A stretch of DNA of 64,000 nucleotides. Source: Aurantiochytrium sp. KH105. Its lineage: Eukaryota; Sar; Bigyra; Thraustochytrida; Thraustochytriidae. Under the pieces are notes generated by a model. The model saw only the letters and a list, made by a program, of their open reading frames with translations. It was not told where the DNA came from and searched no databases. Each line of letters begins with the position of its first letter. Position 1 is the stretch's first letter. A program made the translations under genes and the position numbers. Shown piece by piece: positions 9,901 to 18,199 of this stretch. Location: positions 496,001 through 560,000 of the forward strand of contig BGKB01000010.1 of NCBI GenBank assembly GCA_003116975.1, read 5' to 3'.

Positions 9901-10957
9901 CAATGATGTAGAGGAGTCCCCCGTGCTGGTAGATGATGCGGCCCGTCCGTGGGCACACAGCAGGATTGCGCACGTAAAAGCTAGTCTGGTCATGCTTTGT
10001 ATGTTGAATCAGCGTCGCACGCGTCGGATCGTCGAGTGAGACGCTGCAGAGCTCGCCCCGAATGTCTTGAGAGTCGAGCACAAAGAAGAGACGGCCTCCA
10101 GACGTAAACGGGGAGGCAATGTGTTCTTCGGGGAGAACACGACGCAGACCCGCGAATGCGTCTTCTGTGTCCTTGCTACAGGATTTTGCATTTTCACCGC
10201 TTTCAGTTGCGGTGGAAGTGGTCGCAGTGGGTGTCTGCGTGCGAATCCAAGCCTGGCCTAAGCGGCCACCGTTGTAGCGTTTCCACGAGCCGACATGGGC
10301 TTCGCAAGAAAACCGGCCCAGTGAGTTCGCGTCGCATGCATCGGTGTTGCCGGGAAAGTCTTTTCTGCGACCTGGACCTGAGCAAGATGAGTCGAGATTG
10401 ACTTCGTAGACGACCGAGGTGCGAACGGGTCCAGTGGCTTCGGCGCGCGAAACGAGCAGACGCGATGAAGACTCCCAGCCCACGACAGCCGTGCCATATG
10501 TCTGGCCCCAGTGCGTGATTTGTTTTGCGCCCGAGGCGCTGTAGAGCTCCTGGATATAAACTTCTTGGGCGCCAGTGTGAGAGCTCGTGTAGGCCACTGC
10601 TGCTCCATCGGGACTAAACGATGGCGCGCGGACGTGTGCAGTCGTTGTGAGTCGGTTTGCAATGACACGCTTTTGCGCGCCTCGCTTCTCGCTCAGGTTT
10701 GCCGTCCACAGGTCTCCCTCGCACACAAAGACGACCTCGTCTTCGAAGATGCAGGGCTGCCGCGCATAATAGGAATCTTTGCGCGCGCTGGCCTGACCGC
10801 GACGCTTGTCTTGCTGCTGTGATTGTTGCTGCTGCTGCTGCTGCCTTTGCTGCTGGCCCTTCTCTTGCCCTTGCTGCTGGCCCTGCTGCTGACCACCACG
10901 GCCGCCGCCTCCGCGACCGCCGCCACCGCGACCGCCGCGCGGCTTATTCTTGCCCAT
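6887..10957 (-). CDS. tricorn-type protease homologue (beta-propellers, PDZ, S41 core)
   Basis: A 1356-residue protein. Residues 1-55 are a Gly/Arg (RGG) and Gln-rich tail. Two beta-propeller regions follow (about 60-420 and 420-800, with repeated blades such as GRFICATVRGHV and FSPDGAAVAYTSSHTG). Next come a helical region, a PDZ domain (about 935-1025, QSGDVITSINGHPL), a Lys/Asn/Gln-rich insert (about 1040-1115) and the serine-protease core. The tricorn catalytic tetrad can be placed: Ser907-His908 (EMIAEFSMSHVE), the nucleophile Ser1221 (NQDTASDAEILAHAF) and Glu1275 or Glu1277 (GEIENCGVEPD). Tricorn degrades peptides released by the proteasome in archaea; here cytosolic peptide turnover is inferred. 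The start ATG at 10957 is preceded by a TATAAA-like box. Its 3' end overlaps the small plus-strand gene. Confidence 0.92.
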   Translation of the reverse strand: MGKNKPRGGRGGGGRGGGGRGGQQQGQQQGQEKGQQQRQQQQQQQSQQQDKRRGQASARKDSYYARQPCIFEDEVVFVCEGDLWTANLSEKRGAQKRVIANRLTTTAHVRAPSFSPDGAAVAYTSSHTGAQEVYIQELYSASGAKQITHWGQTYGTAVVGWESSSRLLVSRAEATGPVRTSVVYEVNLDSSCSGPGRRKDFPGNTDACDANSLGRFSCEAHVGSWKRYNGGRLGQAWIRTQTPTATTSTATESGENAKSCSKDTEDAFAGLRRVLPEEHIASPFTSGGRLFFVLDSQDIRGELCSVSLDDPTRATLIQHTKHDQTSFYVRNPAVCPRTGRIIYQHGGLLYIIDASSTGPSDAQPLDILLRGTPSAMETIVTDGTRDLEDIQLDRSGRFICATVRGHVMDAALWEGPCTVYGRPNARLLFPAYLFDGRIGAFQFGSEPDRFLSYIVFEPQACFGGLPMVNPEASDTAKDRFVSSFLVKKTGIPVSAEASPVDSMVAVVTERNELALINYEKRSVEVVTTGDFEDAIADVTWSPCGSFILFSFQYSARASIICAFDVYEGLLHELTPREGYQDYCPQVDPDCQYCYFLSSNRRLACVEDSLWNTAFDCYSTDSVMVVALRYDAPDPTVLFPCGPSTSHDDDQDQGADEDHDEQDRNYDDADADADADRDPDGKQEEATMIIEDTSFRIYEIPVQASSPHGDDAAIHDLRVVEGGRLLYIESGPGSGGPGASASNLNGDLVCYNLRKKRRTVLRTGDVDGIHLPSDGAAILLSCSTQNNELEFHCFSAVDFSEETDAFAKGGADGSGHGTDGDDDSPRGARPCQGHVDLENRAVLEIEPAKEWHAMLAEIFARREQAYALTAPSPTVSVFDEYANLLPAVRSRVDFADLAREMIAEFSMSHVETSGGDFSVLGRHSVTNTLGFLGIEGAVVSNGFQVTHVYQGLRWASELRGPVSMVVQSGDVITSINGHPLSGPRGVSIDKALTGQADREVFLEVLRHLPQAQTDEEWEQEQDRQHLKNGKGNKNQSAKGKNHKGGKGKNQNRNQNQNQSRQYQHQHKQHGQAKSNTNREKNQRRQDSQNYPRNEKMSFQVRVKCIGYDALQWLQWQDGVFDARRHVHEVTQNQVGYIHIPDMESDGYLQFARDFHLEGNRKVLILDVRDNLGGYASESIIEKLGKQCIGMHQPKFGAPTTVPMDLGSTLRAYILVVNQDTASDAEILAHAFRKLGLGKIVGTRTWGGVTGYSRTSRLVDGAELILPTLRFCGGQGEIENCGVEPDRSCAQLSIDVDVQLKAAIEMAQELISKASSDPTFEQLYLAGTRGGDGDATPAVVCGGGGGGGGAAAAGAAGS

Positions 10958-11453
10958 GGTCGAAAAAGATTTGGTTTAGGTCTATACCCGGATTTATACC
11001 AGTGGTGGCGACGGCGAGTGGCCGGCCTCGCTGAAAGAGCTAGAAGGCAGGTTCTCGTGAAGTTCTCGTGCGTGCAACAGGATGAAGAAGTATGTGAGGA
11101 GAGGATGAATGAATTCGGGATGCGCGTTGAAGAAAGTTTGTTTTTGTTTGTTTATGCTTGTCTTCTCCTTTATTGTTTTTTTTAGTTTTTTTTTACAAAG
11201 TCGGGACGCCCCGCAAGGACGAGCTTTCTCGTCGCTGGGAGCGCCTCGACTGCGTGCGAGTCCAGCGTTCCATCAAAGGTGAGATAGAACGCTGTCGACA
11301 TGTAAGACACGAGTGTGGAACTCGAAATAAATGATGATTTGCAAAGCAGAAGAGCGTCGCGGTGCTTGGCTGCCTAATTGTTGTTGGTTGTTGGCTGGAT
11401 GGCTGGCTTGTTCGCAAATAAGTTGGTCAACTAACGAGTCGGCTGCTGGTCAA
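10958..11453. other. intergenic gap between two minus-strand genes
   Basis: About 500 bp, containing an AT-rich tract near 11160-11200 (T runs) and otherwise unremarkable sequence. It holds the protease promoter at its left end and the 3' flank of the PX-like gene at its right. No gene is seen. Confidence 0.5.
10993..10998 (-). promoter_or_regulatory. TATA-like box of the tricorn-type gene
   Basis: TATAAA on the minus strand (part of GGTATAAATCC), about 36 bp before the ATG at 10957. Position and sequence fit a core promoter with a very short 5' UTR, but this is inference. Confidence 0.3.
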
Positions 11454-13406
11454 TTAGTCCCGCGGTCCAAGCTGAACCGAAGCTTCACCGAGGACCCTGC
11501 CCGTGTAGTCGTGCATGTGTCTGAGGAATCCAGTTTTCGCAGCAGGAGTATCCGGGATCGACACAGGAGACCAGCAATCGCGATCTGGCGAGGCGTCAAA
11601 GACGACAGTCGCCTCAAAGAGTGAGAAACAGCTCGGCTTGCCCGGCGCGGGCGGCTCGGTCGTGTGGTAGGCGACAGCGCGGCCAACATTGTCGGCGCAA
11701 ATGGAGCCTAGACTGGCGAACTCGGCATTGGCCGCAGCTGCGGCGGCTGCAGCCGCGCTCGTACTCGAAGAGCCGTAGGTATGGTTCTCGTTGATGGCGG
11801 CGAGCTCGCCGTCAAAGGAGCCTTCCGAGAAGCAGTCGTCGTCCTCGCCAAAGCCCATGTTCGTGCCAGGTTCGGCGCAGCATTCGTCAACGGTGCTCAA
11901 GAGATCGTCGTCCTCGAGATCATATTCGTCGTAAAAGTCGTCATCTTCCTCGTCGTCATCATACTCGTCGTCGTACTCTTCGTCGTCAAGCTGATCGAGA
12001 TCAAAGATGCCGGCATCGTCGACAATGGACGCGTACGAAGACTTTTTGTTGGTGAAGCGAAAGTGGAAAAGACCCGATCCTGCCGAGAACATGGAGGCGT
12101 CGCTGTCGCGACGGCGGCGGCCCGAGGCGCGGGAGCGTGCGGAGCACAGAGAGCGAGCCGAGCGAACAGACCGTCCCGAACGCACGGAGCACGCATCGTC
12201 GTCCAAGTGATGTTTGCGGTCGCTTTCGATACTCTTTGCGACAGCCTTGGCTGTGGCCTTTTCCGCCGAGAGCTCGGACTCGTCGGCGGTCGCAGCGAGG
12301 TGCAAGAAAAAGGGCTGGTTGCTGGGCGTGGGGCATGCTGTGGGGGGCTCAATATGCTGCTCGGGGTGGTGGTGGTGATGAAGTGAATGTTGACTTTGGG
12401 CCATTTGCTCCTCGCGGGCAGCCGATGCGAGCCACTGCAAATTGCGAAAGCTGGGTGCTGGTGTGAGTCCCGGAATCTCTTCATCGTCAGAGCCTGAAAT
12501 GGCGGACGACGGAGACGCCATACCAAGGGCCTGCTGTGGTGGGTGCTGCTGGACATGCGGAGTGGCAAATCGCTTGTATTGATCGGCGGGGTTTTCGTCG
12601 TCGTCGTCTTCGTCAGCCATGTCGCGCCATAGATTCTCCATGGTCTCGAGCTTGCGCGCGGCGCGCGCGACGTCATCGTGTTTGCGCGTCATGTTGTACA
12701 TGCTCTGGACGCGCTCGAGCGCCTGCGCAAAGGGACAGACAGACGTCTTTTGCAGCATGACACGAAAGGAGTTGAACTCTGAGCCGTGGTTAAAGAGAAA
12801 GGTCTCGAGGTACTGTGCAATTCTGTGGATGTGCTGATGTCGACCTTTACGAAAGCGGCGAAAATAAAGCACGCGCGCCCATCGATCCTCGCGCTGCCAG
12901 CAAGCGAGGATACCGTCGAGCCAGTCTGTGAGGGCGCAGAGAATATCGTGTGCGGGTGCCTGTTCGAGAGTGATGGTGTCTGGGAAACGCGGCACAGGAA
13001 TCTTCATTTTCATGAGATCGCGGTCAAGCGCGCGGAACTCCTGAACGGAGCGCACAATGTCCCAGGACTGTTCTGCGCCCTCTGCGTGGACGAGGCGGAG
13101 GCGAATGAGGATCGCTGATGAGGATCGCGGGTGCAGCTGGAGGCTGGCGCGCAGGCTCAGGTCCTGGGCAACCTCGGTGTGAATGTAGCGGCTCCAGTAT
13201 GTGACGGCGGCCGAATATCGTGGGCATGCGGAGGGGAGCATGGCGGCCTTGTTGATGATGGCATCTTGCGAGCCACCCCATGCGCGAAGATTTTCATGAT
13301 TGCCTGCGCTTTGTCTGCGGGATCGCCGCTTGCCGTTTGTGACTGACCTTCGTGGCAGGATGATTTGGTCATCGGCCACTTCATAACTTTCGTTTCGTCG
13401 CAACAT
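11454..13406 (-). CDS. PX-like-domain protein with long acidic, His- and Ser/Arg-rich tail
   Basis: A 650-residue protein starting at the ATG at 13406. Residues about 65-215 resemble a PX (phosphoinositide-binding) domain: beta strands with ILIRLRLVHAEG, the segment SVQEFRALDRDLMK, a proline turn IPVPRFPDT, and terminal helices HRIAQYLETFLF. The canonical basic phosphoinositide residues are not clearly conserved, so the assignment is tentative. The rest is low complexity: an acidic block ADEDDDDENP, a HHHHH stretch, Ser/Arg repeats (SVRSGRSVRSARS), a long Asp/Glu/Tyr tract around residue 470-500, and a polyalanine run. If the PX call is right, the protein would bind endosomal membranes. I do not recognise a specific orthologue. 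Confidence 0.65.
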   Translation of the reverse strand: MLRRNESYEVADDQIILPRRSVTNGKRRSRRQSAGNHENLRAWGGSQDAIINKAAMLPSACPRYSAAVTYWSRYIHTEVAQDLSLRASLQLHPRSSSAILIRLRLVHAEGAEQSWDIVRSVQEFRALDRDLMKMKIPVPRFPDTITLEQAPAHDILCALTDWLDGILACWQREDRWARVLYFRRFRKGRHQHIHRIAQYLETFLFNHGSEFNSFRVMLQKTSVCPFAQALERVQSMYNMTRKHDDVARAARKLETMENLWRDMADEDDDDENPADQYKRFATPHVQQHPPQQALGMASPSSAISGSDDEEIPGLTPAPSFRNLQWLASAAREEQMAQSQHSLHHHHHPEQHIEPPTACPTPSNQPFFLHLAATADESELSAEKATAKAVAKSIESDRKHHLDDDACSVRSGRSVRSARSLCSARSRASGRRRRDSDASMFSAGSGLFHFRFTNKKSSYASIVDDAGIFDLDQLDDEEYDDEYDDDEEDDDFYDEYDLEDDDLLSTVDECCAEPGTNMGFGEDDDCFSEGSFDGELAAINENHTYGSSSTSAAAAAAAAANAEFASLGSICADNVGRAVAYHTTEPPAPGKPSCFSLFEATVVFDASPDRDCWSPVSIPDTPAAKTGFLRHMHDYTGRVLGEASVQLGPRD

Positions 13407-13480
13407 GTTCTTTCACGTGTGCGATCGATGTTGGAATAAAAATAAAAGAAGGGAATATGAAGGAGTGGGAGAAGAGTAAC

Positions 13481-13530
13481 GCGACAAATGCGACTGCAAA
13501 TGCGAAGGCGAATGCGAATGCGAAGGCGAG
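13481..13530. repeat. ATGCGA-type hexamer array
   Basis: Consecutive 6-mers GCGACA, AATGCG, ACTGCA, AATGCG, AAGGCG, AATGCG, AATGCG, AAGGCG. It sits about 80 bp upstream of the PX-like gene start and resembles the array at 4675-4722. Confidence 0.7.
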
Positions 13531-15486
13531 GCTCTCAATATGTCTGTCCGCGAAAAGTCAAAGAAGAAAAGTCAGGCTCCGGGTATCGTGTGGCGACGGA
13601 GTACGCGCTTGGCCAGGCTGAGCTGAGCTGAGCTGCGCTGAGCTGTACGGAGTTGTGGGCCTTGTGCGCACGAGAGAGCGCGCGGCGAACTTGCAGTTGC
13701 AGTTGCGCTGCCGCGACTCCAAGAAGGAAGGGAAAGAAAGAAAAAAGAAAGAAAGAAAGAATGAAAGCGCTGCGTGCCTGCCTTTCTTTGTTTTGCAGTC
13801 AACCCCGTCGAACGCCACGTGCCGCAGGCTCTGCCCGACGACCGTCCCGAGCGCGCGCGCGCACGAGGCTGCGAGGCCCTCTGCGCGCCTTCTCGCTCCC
13901 GCGTGTCAAGGTCGCGCACACGAGTCGTGCGCGCGAGGGGGATGAAGGGACTGACCGGATGGATGGAATGAAAGGGGATGCACGACAGCGATGAGCTCCT
14001 GCTCTCCGCCGCCGACAGAGACAGAGAGATACGCGCAGACAGTCAAACGGACGCACGCACGCACGTGCGCCCGCGACCGGCGCGAGCGAGTCCGCACAGC
14101 GCTGCGCGGCGGCGACGGCGGCGGCGGCGGCGGCTGTCGTGCCTGCGCGCTGCTGCGGCTGCGATCGGGGAATGGTCACGGTGTGATGGAGGGCGGATGC
14201 TCTTGCTCTCCGGCAGCTTGGGCTTCCCCCGCAGCTGGCCATTTGCAGCTTTCGTGACCTCCCGCACCCGCGCCTGCGCCCCGCACTTCCGTCACTATCC
14301 TCTGCCTCTTAAACCCCTGTGGAGAGCATGCACCCGGCGAGGGCGGCGGCTGCAGCGCCGCAGCGTCCCACAGCACCGGCTTCTACCACGTCGGACTCAC
14401 TGGGCTGCGCCGTCTTTCCGCGGTCAAGGCGGGGCTTCGGGCGCTTGTCGGCGCGGTCTCTTCCGGCAGCCCCGCACTGCCCCGCACCGCCCTCCGATCC
14501 CTCTGCCCTCCCGAACGGAACCGGGGCCCGCCGCCTTTCCGCAAGCCCGCGCCGCGCCGCCGAGCGCCGCCCTGGTCTCGCCGCCTCGCCGCCTCGCCGC
14601 CTCCCCGCGCCCCCGCGCCGCGCCGCCCGCACGTCGCACGGGCGATCATTGCAGTGCATCGCAGTGCGTTGCAGCGCAGCGCAGGCAGCAGCCGCGGCGA
14701 GGCGGGGAGGCGGGGAGGCGGGGCGAGGCAGGGCGATCCGGGCCGGTCCGGCGCGCGTGCGTTCTGCGGGCGACCCCTACTCGGCGCACAGTGTAGAACG
14801 GGTCGGAACGCCGCGCGGCGGGCTAACGACGGCCGGCGCGCCGCCTAGCTGGGCGCTAGCGGGGTCTATGCGGGAAGTGGATCGCTCGACGCTTGGACCG
14901 GCGCGGGCGGCAAGGGGTACAGCATGCACAAGGGCTGCCGCGACCAATGCACAATGGCGGGATACTCGACTGCGAGGCCGTCTGCCAGTGTTGATTTTGA
15001 TTTTAAAATGCAAGTGCAAGCAACGCAAGCCGCACCTGGCCGGTCTCGCAGGCGCCGCGGAGACCACGCGCGCCGGCGCCGCTGCCGCTGCCGAGGAGCA
15101 AGAGCAGGGAGAGAAAGGAATGCAAGGCGGGATGCGGAAATGACAACTTGGAGCAGCAGCAGATGCGGCGCGACGCTAGCAGCAGCCAGCCAGCCAGAGG
15201 GGAAGGTCGCCAGGGTGGAGCGCGATCTCCACCGCCTTGGCGAAGGTGCAGGTGCTGCTCGTGCAGTGCAGGGCTGCTTGCTGTAGCTGCCACTGCTGCC
15301 GCTGGTGCGGCGGCACGGAACGAGGAATGTGTGTATGGCATACGACGTGCGACGCAGGCTGGCTGGCAGCACAAAAGCGCGTGGCAAGTGCTAGATAGAA
15401 ACGGCCTGCGTGCGTGTCTTGCTTTGTTGCGAGCGAGAGCTGCCGCTACAGTACGAGCGAGAGCTAATCTTGTTGGTACAGGCTGC

Positions 15487-15580
15487 CTTGGCTTGGCTTG
15501 GCTTGGCTTGGCTTGGCTTGGCTTGGCTTGGCTTGGCTTGGCTTGGCTTGGCTTGGCTTGGCTTGGCTTGGCTTGGCTTG
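15487..15580. repeat. (CTTGG)n pentamer array
   Basis: About 19 perfect tandem copies of CTTGG (94 bp), ending in diverged TCTTGCCT copies. Because the unit is 5 bp and lacks stops, all frames stay open through it (AWLGL or AKPSQ repeats), which gives false coding signal on both strands. Confidence 0.97.
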
Positions 15581-15826
15581 TCTTGCCTCGCCTTCCCTTC
15601 AAGTTTGTCACGGCCAGCTCGTTGTGAGCGTGAAGAACGCCAGGCTCGGCGAGGCACAGCCGGCAGCTGTCCGGGACTTCGTCCACTTACCTAAACAAAC
15701 TTGCATGGTAGCCTGGCCTGGGCCAGCACCAGGTCATCGCTTGACCCGGGTCCTTCGATGCTCTCCCCCCTCTCCCCCGCGCCCCTCGCCCGCGCACCGA
15801 GCCCGAGGAGAACTTGCATCAGTATC

Positions 15827-15846
15827 CGATCGATCGATCGATCGAT
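15827..15846. repeat. (CGAT)n palindromic run
   Basis: Five tandem CGAT units, self-complementary (GATC). One of several GATC runs confined to gaps in this window. Confidence 0.9.
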
Positions 15847-16240
15847 ACCGTCCCAATCAACAGTATCTAAGCGAGCTCAGTTCGCTTGGCTGTTGCGGCG
15901 GCTTGCTTCTGGCCGGCCGTGGGACGCGCTCGCTTCGCGGATGAAGATTGAGCCGTCTGGCTGGTGCGTGGACCGCTACTACGTTGCACGGGCAGGCCGG
16001 TGGGCGGACCGCTGCCACTTCGCGGGTAGAGATTCTGGACCTGCCAGGCCGACTGACCACTGCGACACGCTCGCACAGCAACTTGAACAACTCCTACTTG
16101 AACAGAGCAGCTTCTACCTCTTGAACAGCTCCAGCTTGAACAGCAGCCAGCTTGAGCGGCTGCGGCGGCGAGAAGGTTTACTTGCTCCCTTGCTTGCTTG
16201 CATTGCGAGCGCGCTTTCCTCTTTACTTTGTTTTGCTCTC

Positions 16241-16292
16241 CCTTTCCTTTCCTTTCCTTTCCTTTCCTTTCCTTTCCTTTCCTTTCCTTTCC
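16241..16292. repeat. (CCTTT)n pentamer array
   Basis: About ten tandem copies of CCTTT, a polypyrimidine/polypurine strand asymmetry. Confidence 0.95.
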
Positions 16293-16564
16293 GCTCTGCT
16301 CCTTCGAAGTTTGAAGGGCAGCGGCGCGAAGAAGACCTGCGAGGCCACAGCGCGCCGACCATGTCCCGAGGAAGAGCGGAGCAGCGGCAGGCGTGCTGAA
16401 GCACCGCTCACAGCGCTTCCCGGGCATGGTGGCAGCTGCGACAAGTAAGCAGCAGCCTCAGCTGCAGTGCAGCTGCTGCTGCGTGCTCCGTGTTGGCAGA
16501 GAGGGCGGCCCCCGGCTTCCTGCTCGCGGAGACAGCGCAGGCGAGCCAACAGCACAAACAGCAC

Positions 16565-16595
<31 letters not shown>

Positions 16596-17022
16596 TATAG
16601 CTACAGGGAGCTGCAGCAGCAGCGGGCGCGGGGCGGAGAAAGCTCGAGCTTTTGACGAGAGAAAGCTCGAGCTTTTGACGACTTGCAGGAACGGTCAAAC
16701 GATCGAACGATCGATCGAACGAATGAAAGAATGTGTATTGGTGGTAGCCCGCTGCAGCTGCACTGCTGCTGCGCAAGCATAGCATTGCATTGCATTGCAT
16801 AGCCACCGTTGCGCACGCGCATCTTCGCCAGCTCGCTGCCGCGCGTTTCGAACCTTCGCCGCGCAAAAGAAATCATTTCAAAACCAACTCCAAGTTCAAA
16901 ACCGCGGCATCTCCACCTCCTGCACGACCAGCGACGCGTCCCGGCCCCGGCCGGGACGCTCGGCCCCGTCCGCGCCTGCTCTGCTCCGCGCAGCTGCAGA
17001 GAGATCGGTCGGTCGGTTGATT

Positions 17023-17047
17023 GATCGATCGATCGATCGATCGATCG
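17023..17047. repeat. (GATC)n palindromic run
   Basis: Six tandem GATC units between a GGTCGGTC stretch and GCGGACTGG. Confidence 0.9.
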
Positions 17048-17636
17048 CGGACTGGCGAGGCCGCGCTCGACCGCGGCGCCACAGTGCCCGGTGACCTGAA
17101 GCAGCGGCCGCTTTATTTTGCTTTGTCCCTGCTCCACCATCGTGACCCGCCGCGGGCAATCCCTCCGCTTGCGCCGGGACGGCCGAGCCCGCGGCACTGC
17201 GAGCAGCGCGGCGGCGACGGCGGCGGCGGCGGCAGGCACGCAGGCAGGTTCGCCAGGTCCCCGGGCGCGGAAGGCCGCCGCGGCCCGGGCCTCCCTCGTC
17301 CGGGTCTGCGCTGCGCCACGGCCTGTCAGTGCGTGTCAGTCACCCGGGCCGCGCGCGGTCGGAAGGAGCGAGAATTCGAAATAAGCAGAGCAATGGAACA
17401 GAAGAGAACAGAACGAGAAAGAATATTTTGGAAAGAAAAAGACTTGATTCGGCCACGGGAAGCCTTTTTTTTTTCCTTACTACTTTCCTTTTCGACTCCT
17501 CTCCTCGCTTTCCTATCGACGCGACAACGACCACTCGCGGTTCAGAGCGTGCGCGTGGAGAGAGGATGGATGGATGGACGATGGCTTGCTCTCTCTGCAG
17601 CTAGCTGCTGCACGCACGGCTGCTCTTTCTCCCGCC

Positions 17637-17673
17637 TCCCTCCCTCCCTCCCTCCCTCCCTCCCTCCCTCCCT
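17637..17673. repeat. (TCCC)n tract
   Basis: Nine tandem TCCC units followed within 10 bp by another GATCGATC run. Confidence 0.95.
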
Positions 17674-17840
17674 CGGAGCACGATCGATCGATCCTCCGCT
17701 CCGAGCGTCTGTCTGTTTGTTCTCATCGCGCCGCATCGCATCGCGAGTGACCCGCCTCGGCGGCGGCCCGTGAACTAGCTGGCCGCGCCCAGGCCAGAAC
17801 CCGAAGGCGAGAGGAGGGAACAAGAAAAAGCAAAGAAGGC

Positions 17841-17869
17841 AAAGGAAAGGAAAGGAAAGGAAAGGAAGG
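17841..17869. repeat. (GGAAA)n tract
   Basis: About five tandem copies of AAAGG, complementary in sense to the CCTTT array at 16241-16292. Confidence 0.85.
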
Positions 17870-18003
17870 AACGAGAGGGCGCCGGCTGGCTGCACGCAGG
17901 TATAGCTCTGGCTGCTACTACACGGAAGGCGAGGCGAGGCGAGGAAAACCAAGGTTTTGAATTTTGAACGAGGCAGGAAGGAAGGCAGGCAGCAAACCCC
18001 GTT

Positions 18004-18040
18004 CAGGCAGGCAAGCAGGCAGGCAGGCAGGCAGGCAGGC
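18004..18040. repeat. (GCAG)n tract
   Basis: CAGG/GCAG tetramers with one GCAAG interruption, about 160 bp upstream of the MFS gene ATG. Confidence 0.9.
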
Positions 18041-18199
18041 CGCAGACGCTGCAGCCGCGCGGACGTGGTTGGTTGCCTGGTTGGCTGGCTCACCCCGTGC
18101 TACTACCTCCCCTCGCGTGCGGTCAGCGCGGGCTGACAGTCAGCGAACCCGGAGAGGAACCGAGAGCGCGAGCTCGGTCAGAAAGACATTTTCAAAACG

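Larger units (their letters stand above)
13407..18199. other. 4.8-kb gene-free, repeat-rich divergent gap
   Basis: This is the longest stretch without a supported gene. It lies between the start of the PX-like gene and the start of the MFS gene. All frames over 100 codons here are Arg/Ala/Pro/Ser-rich and overlap on both strands, as expected of GC-rich non-coding DNA. It contains many microsatellites, listed separately: hexamers at 13481-13530, (CTTGG)n at 15487-15580, (CGAT)n at 15827-15846 and 17023-17047, (CCTTT)n at 16241-16292, (TCCC)n at 17637-17673, (GGAAA)n at 17841-17869 and (GCAG)n at 18004-18040. An unrecognised non-coding RNA cannot be excluded. Confidence 0.6.

Noticed and set aside
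13978-15143. Overlapping 272- and 274-codon frames in the large gap
   Set aside because: Pro/Arg/Ala low complexity in several frames on both strands with no motif; expected from GC-rich non-coding DNA.
15391-15944. Repeat-rich frames (AWLGL, AKPSQ)
   Set aside because: Created entirely by the CTTGG pentamer array.
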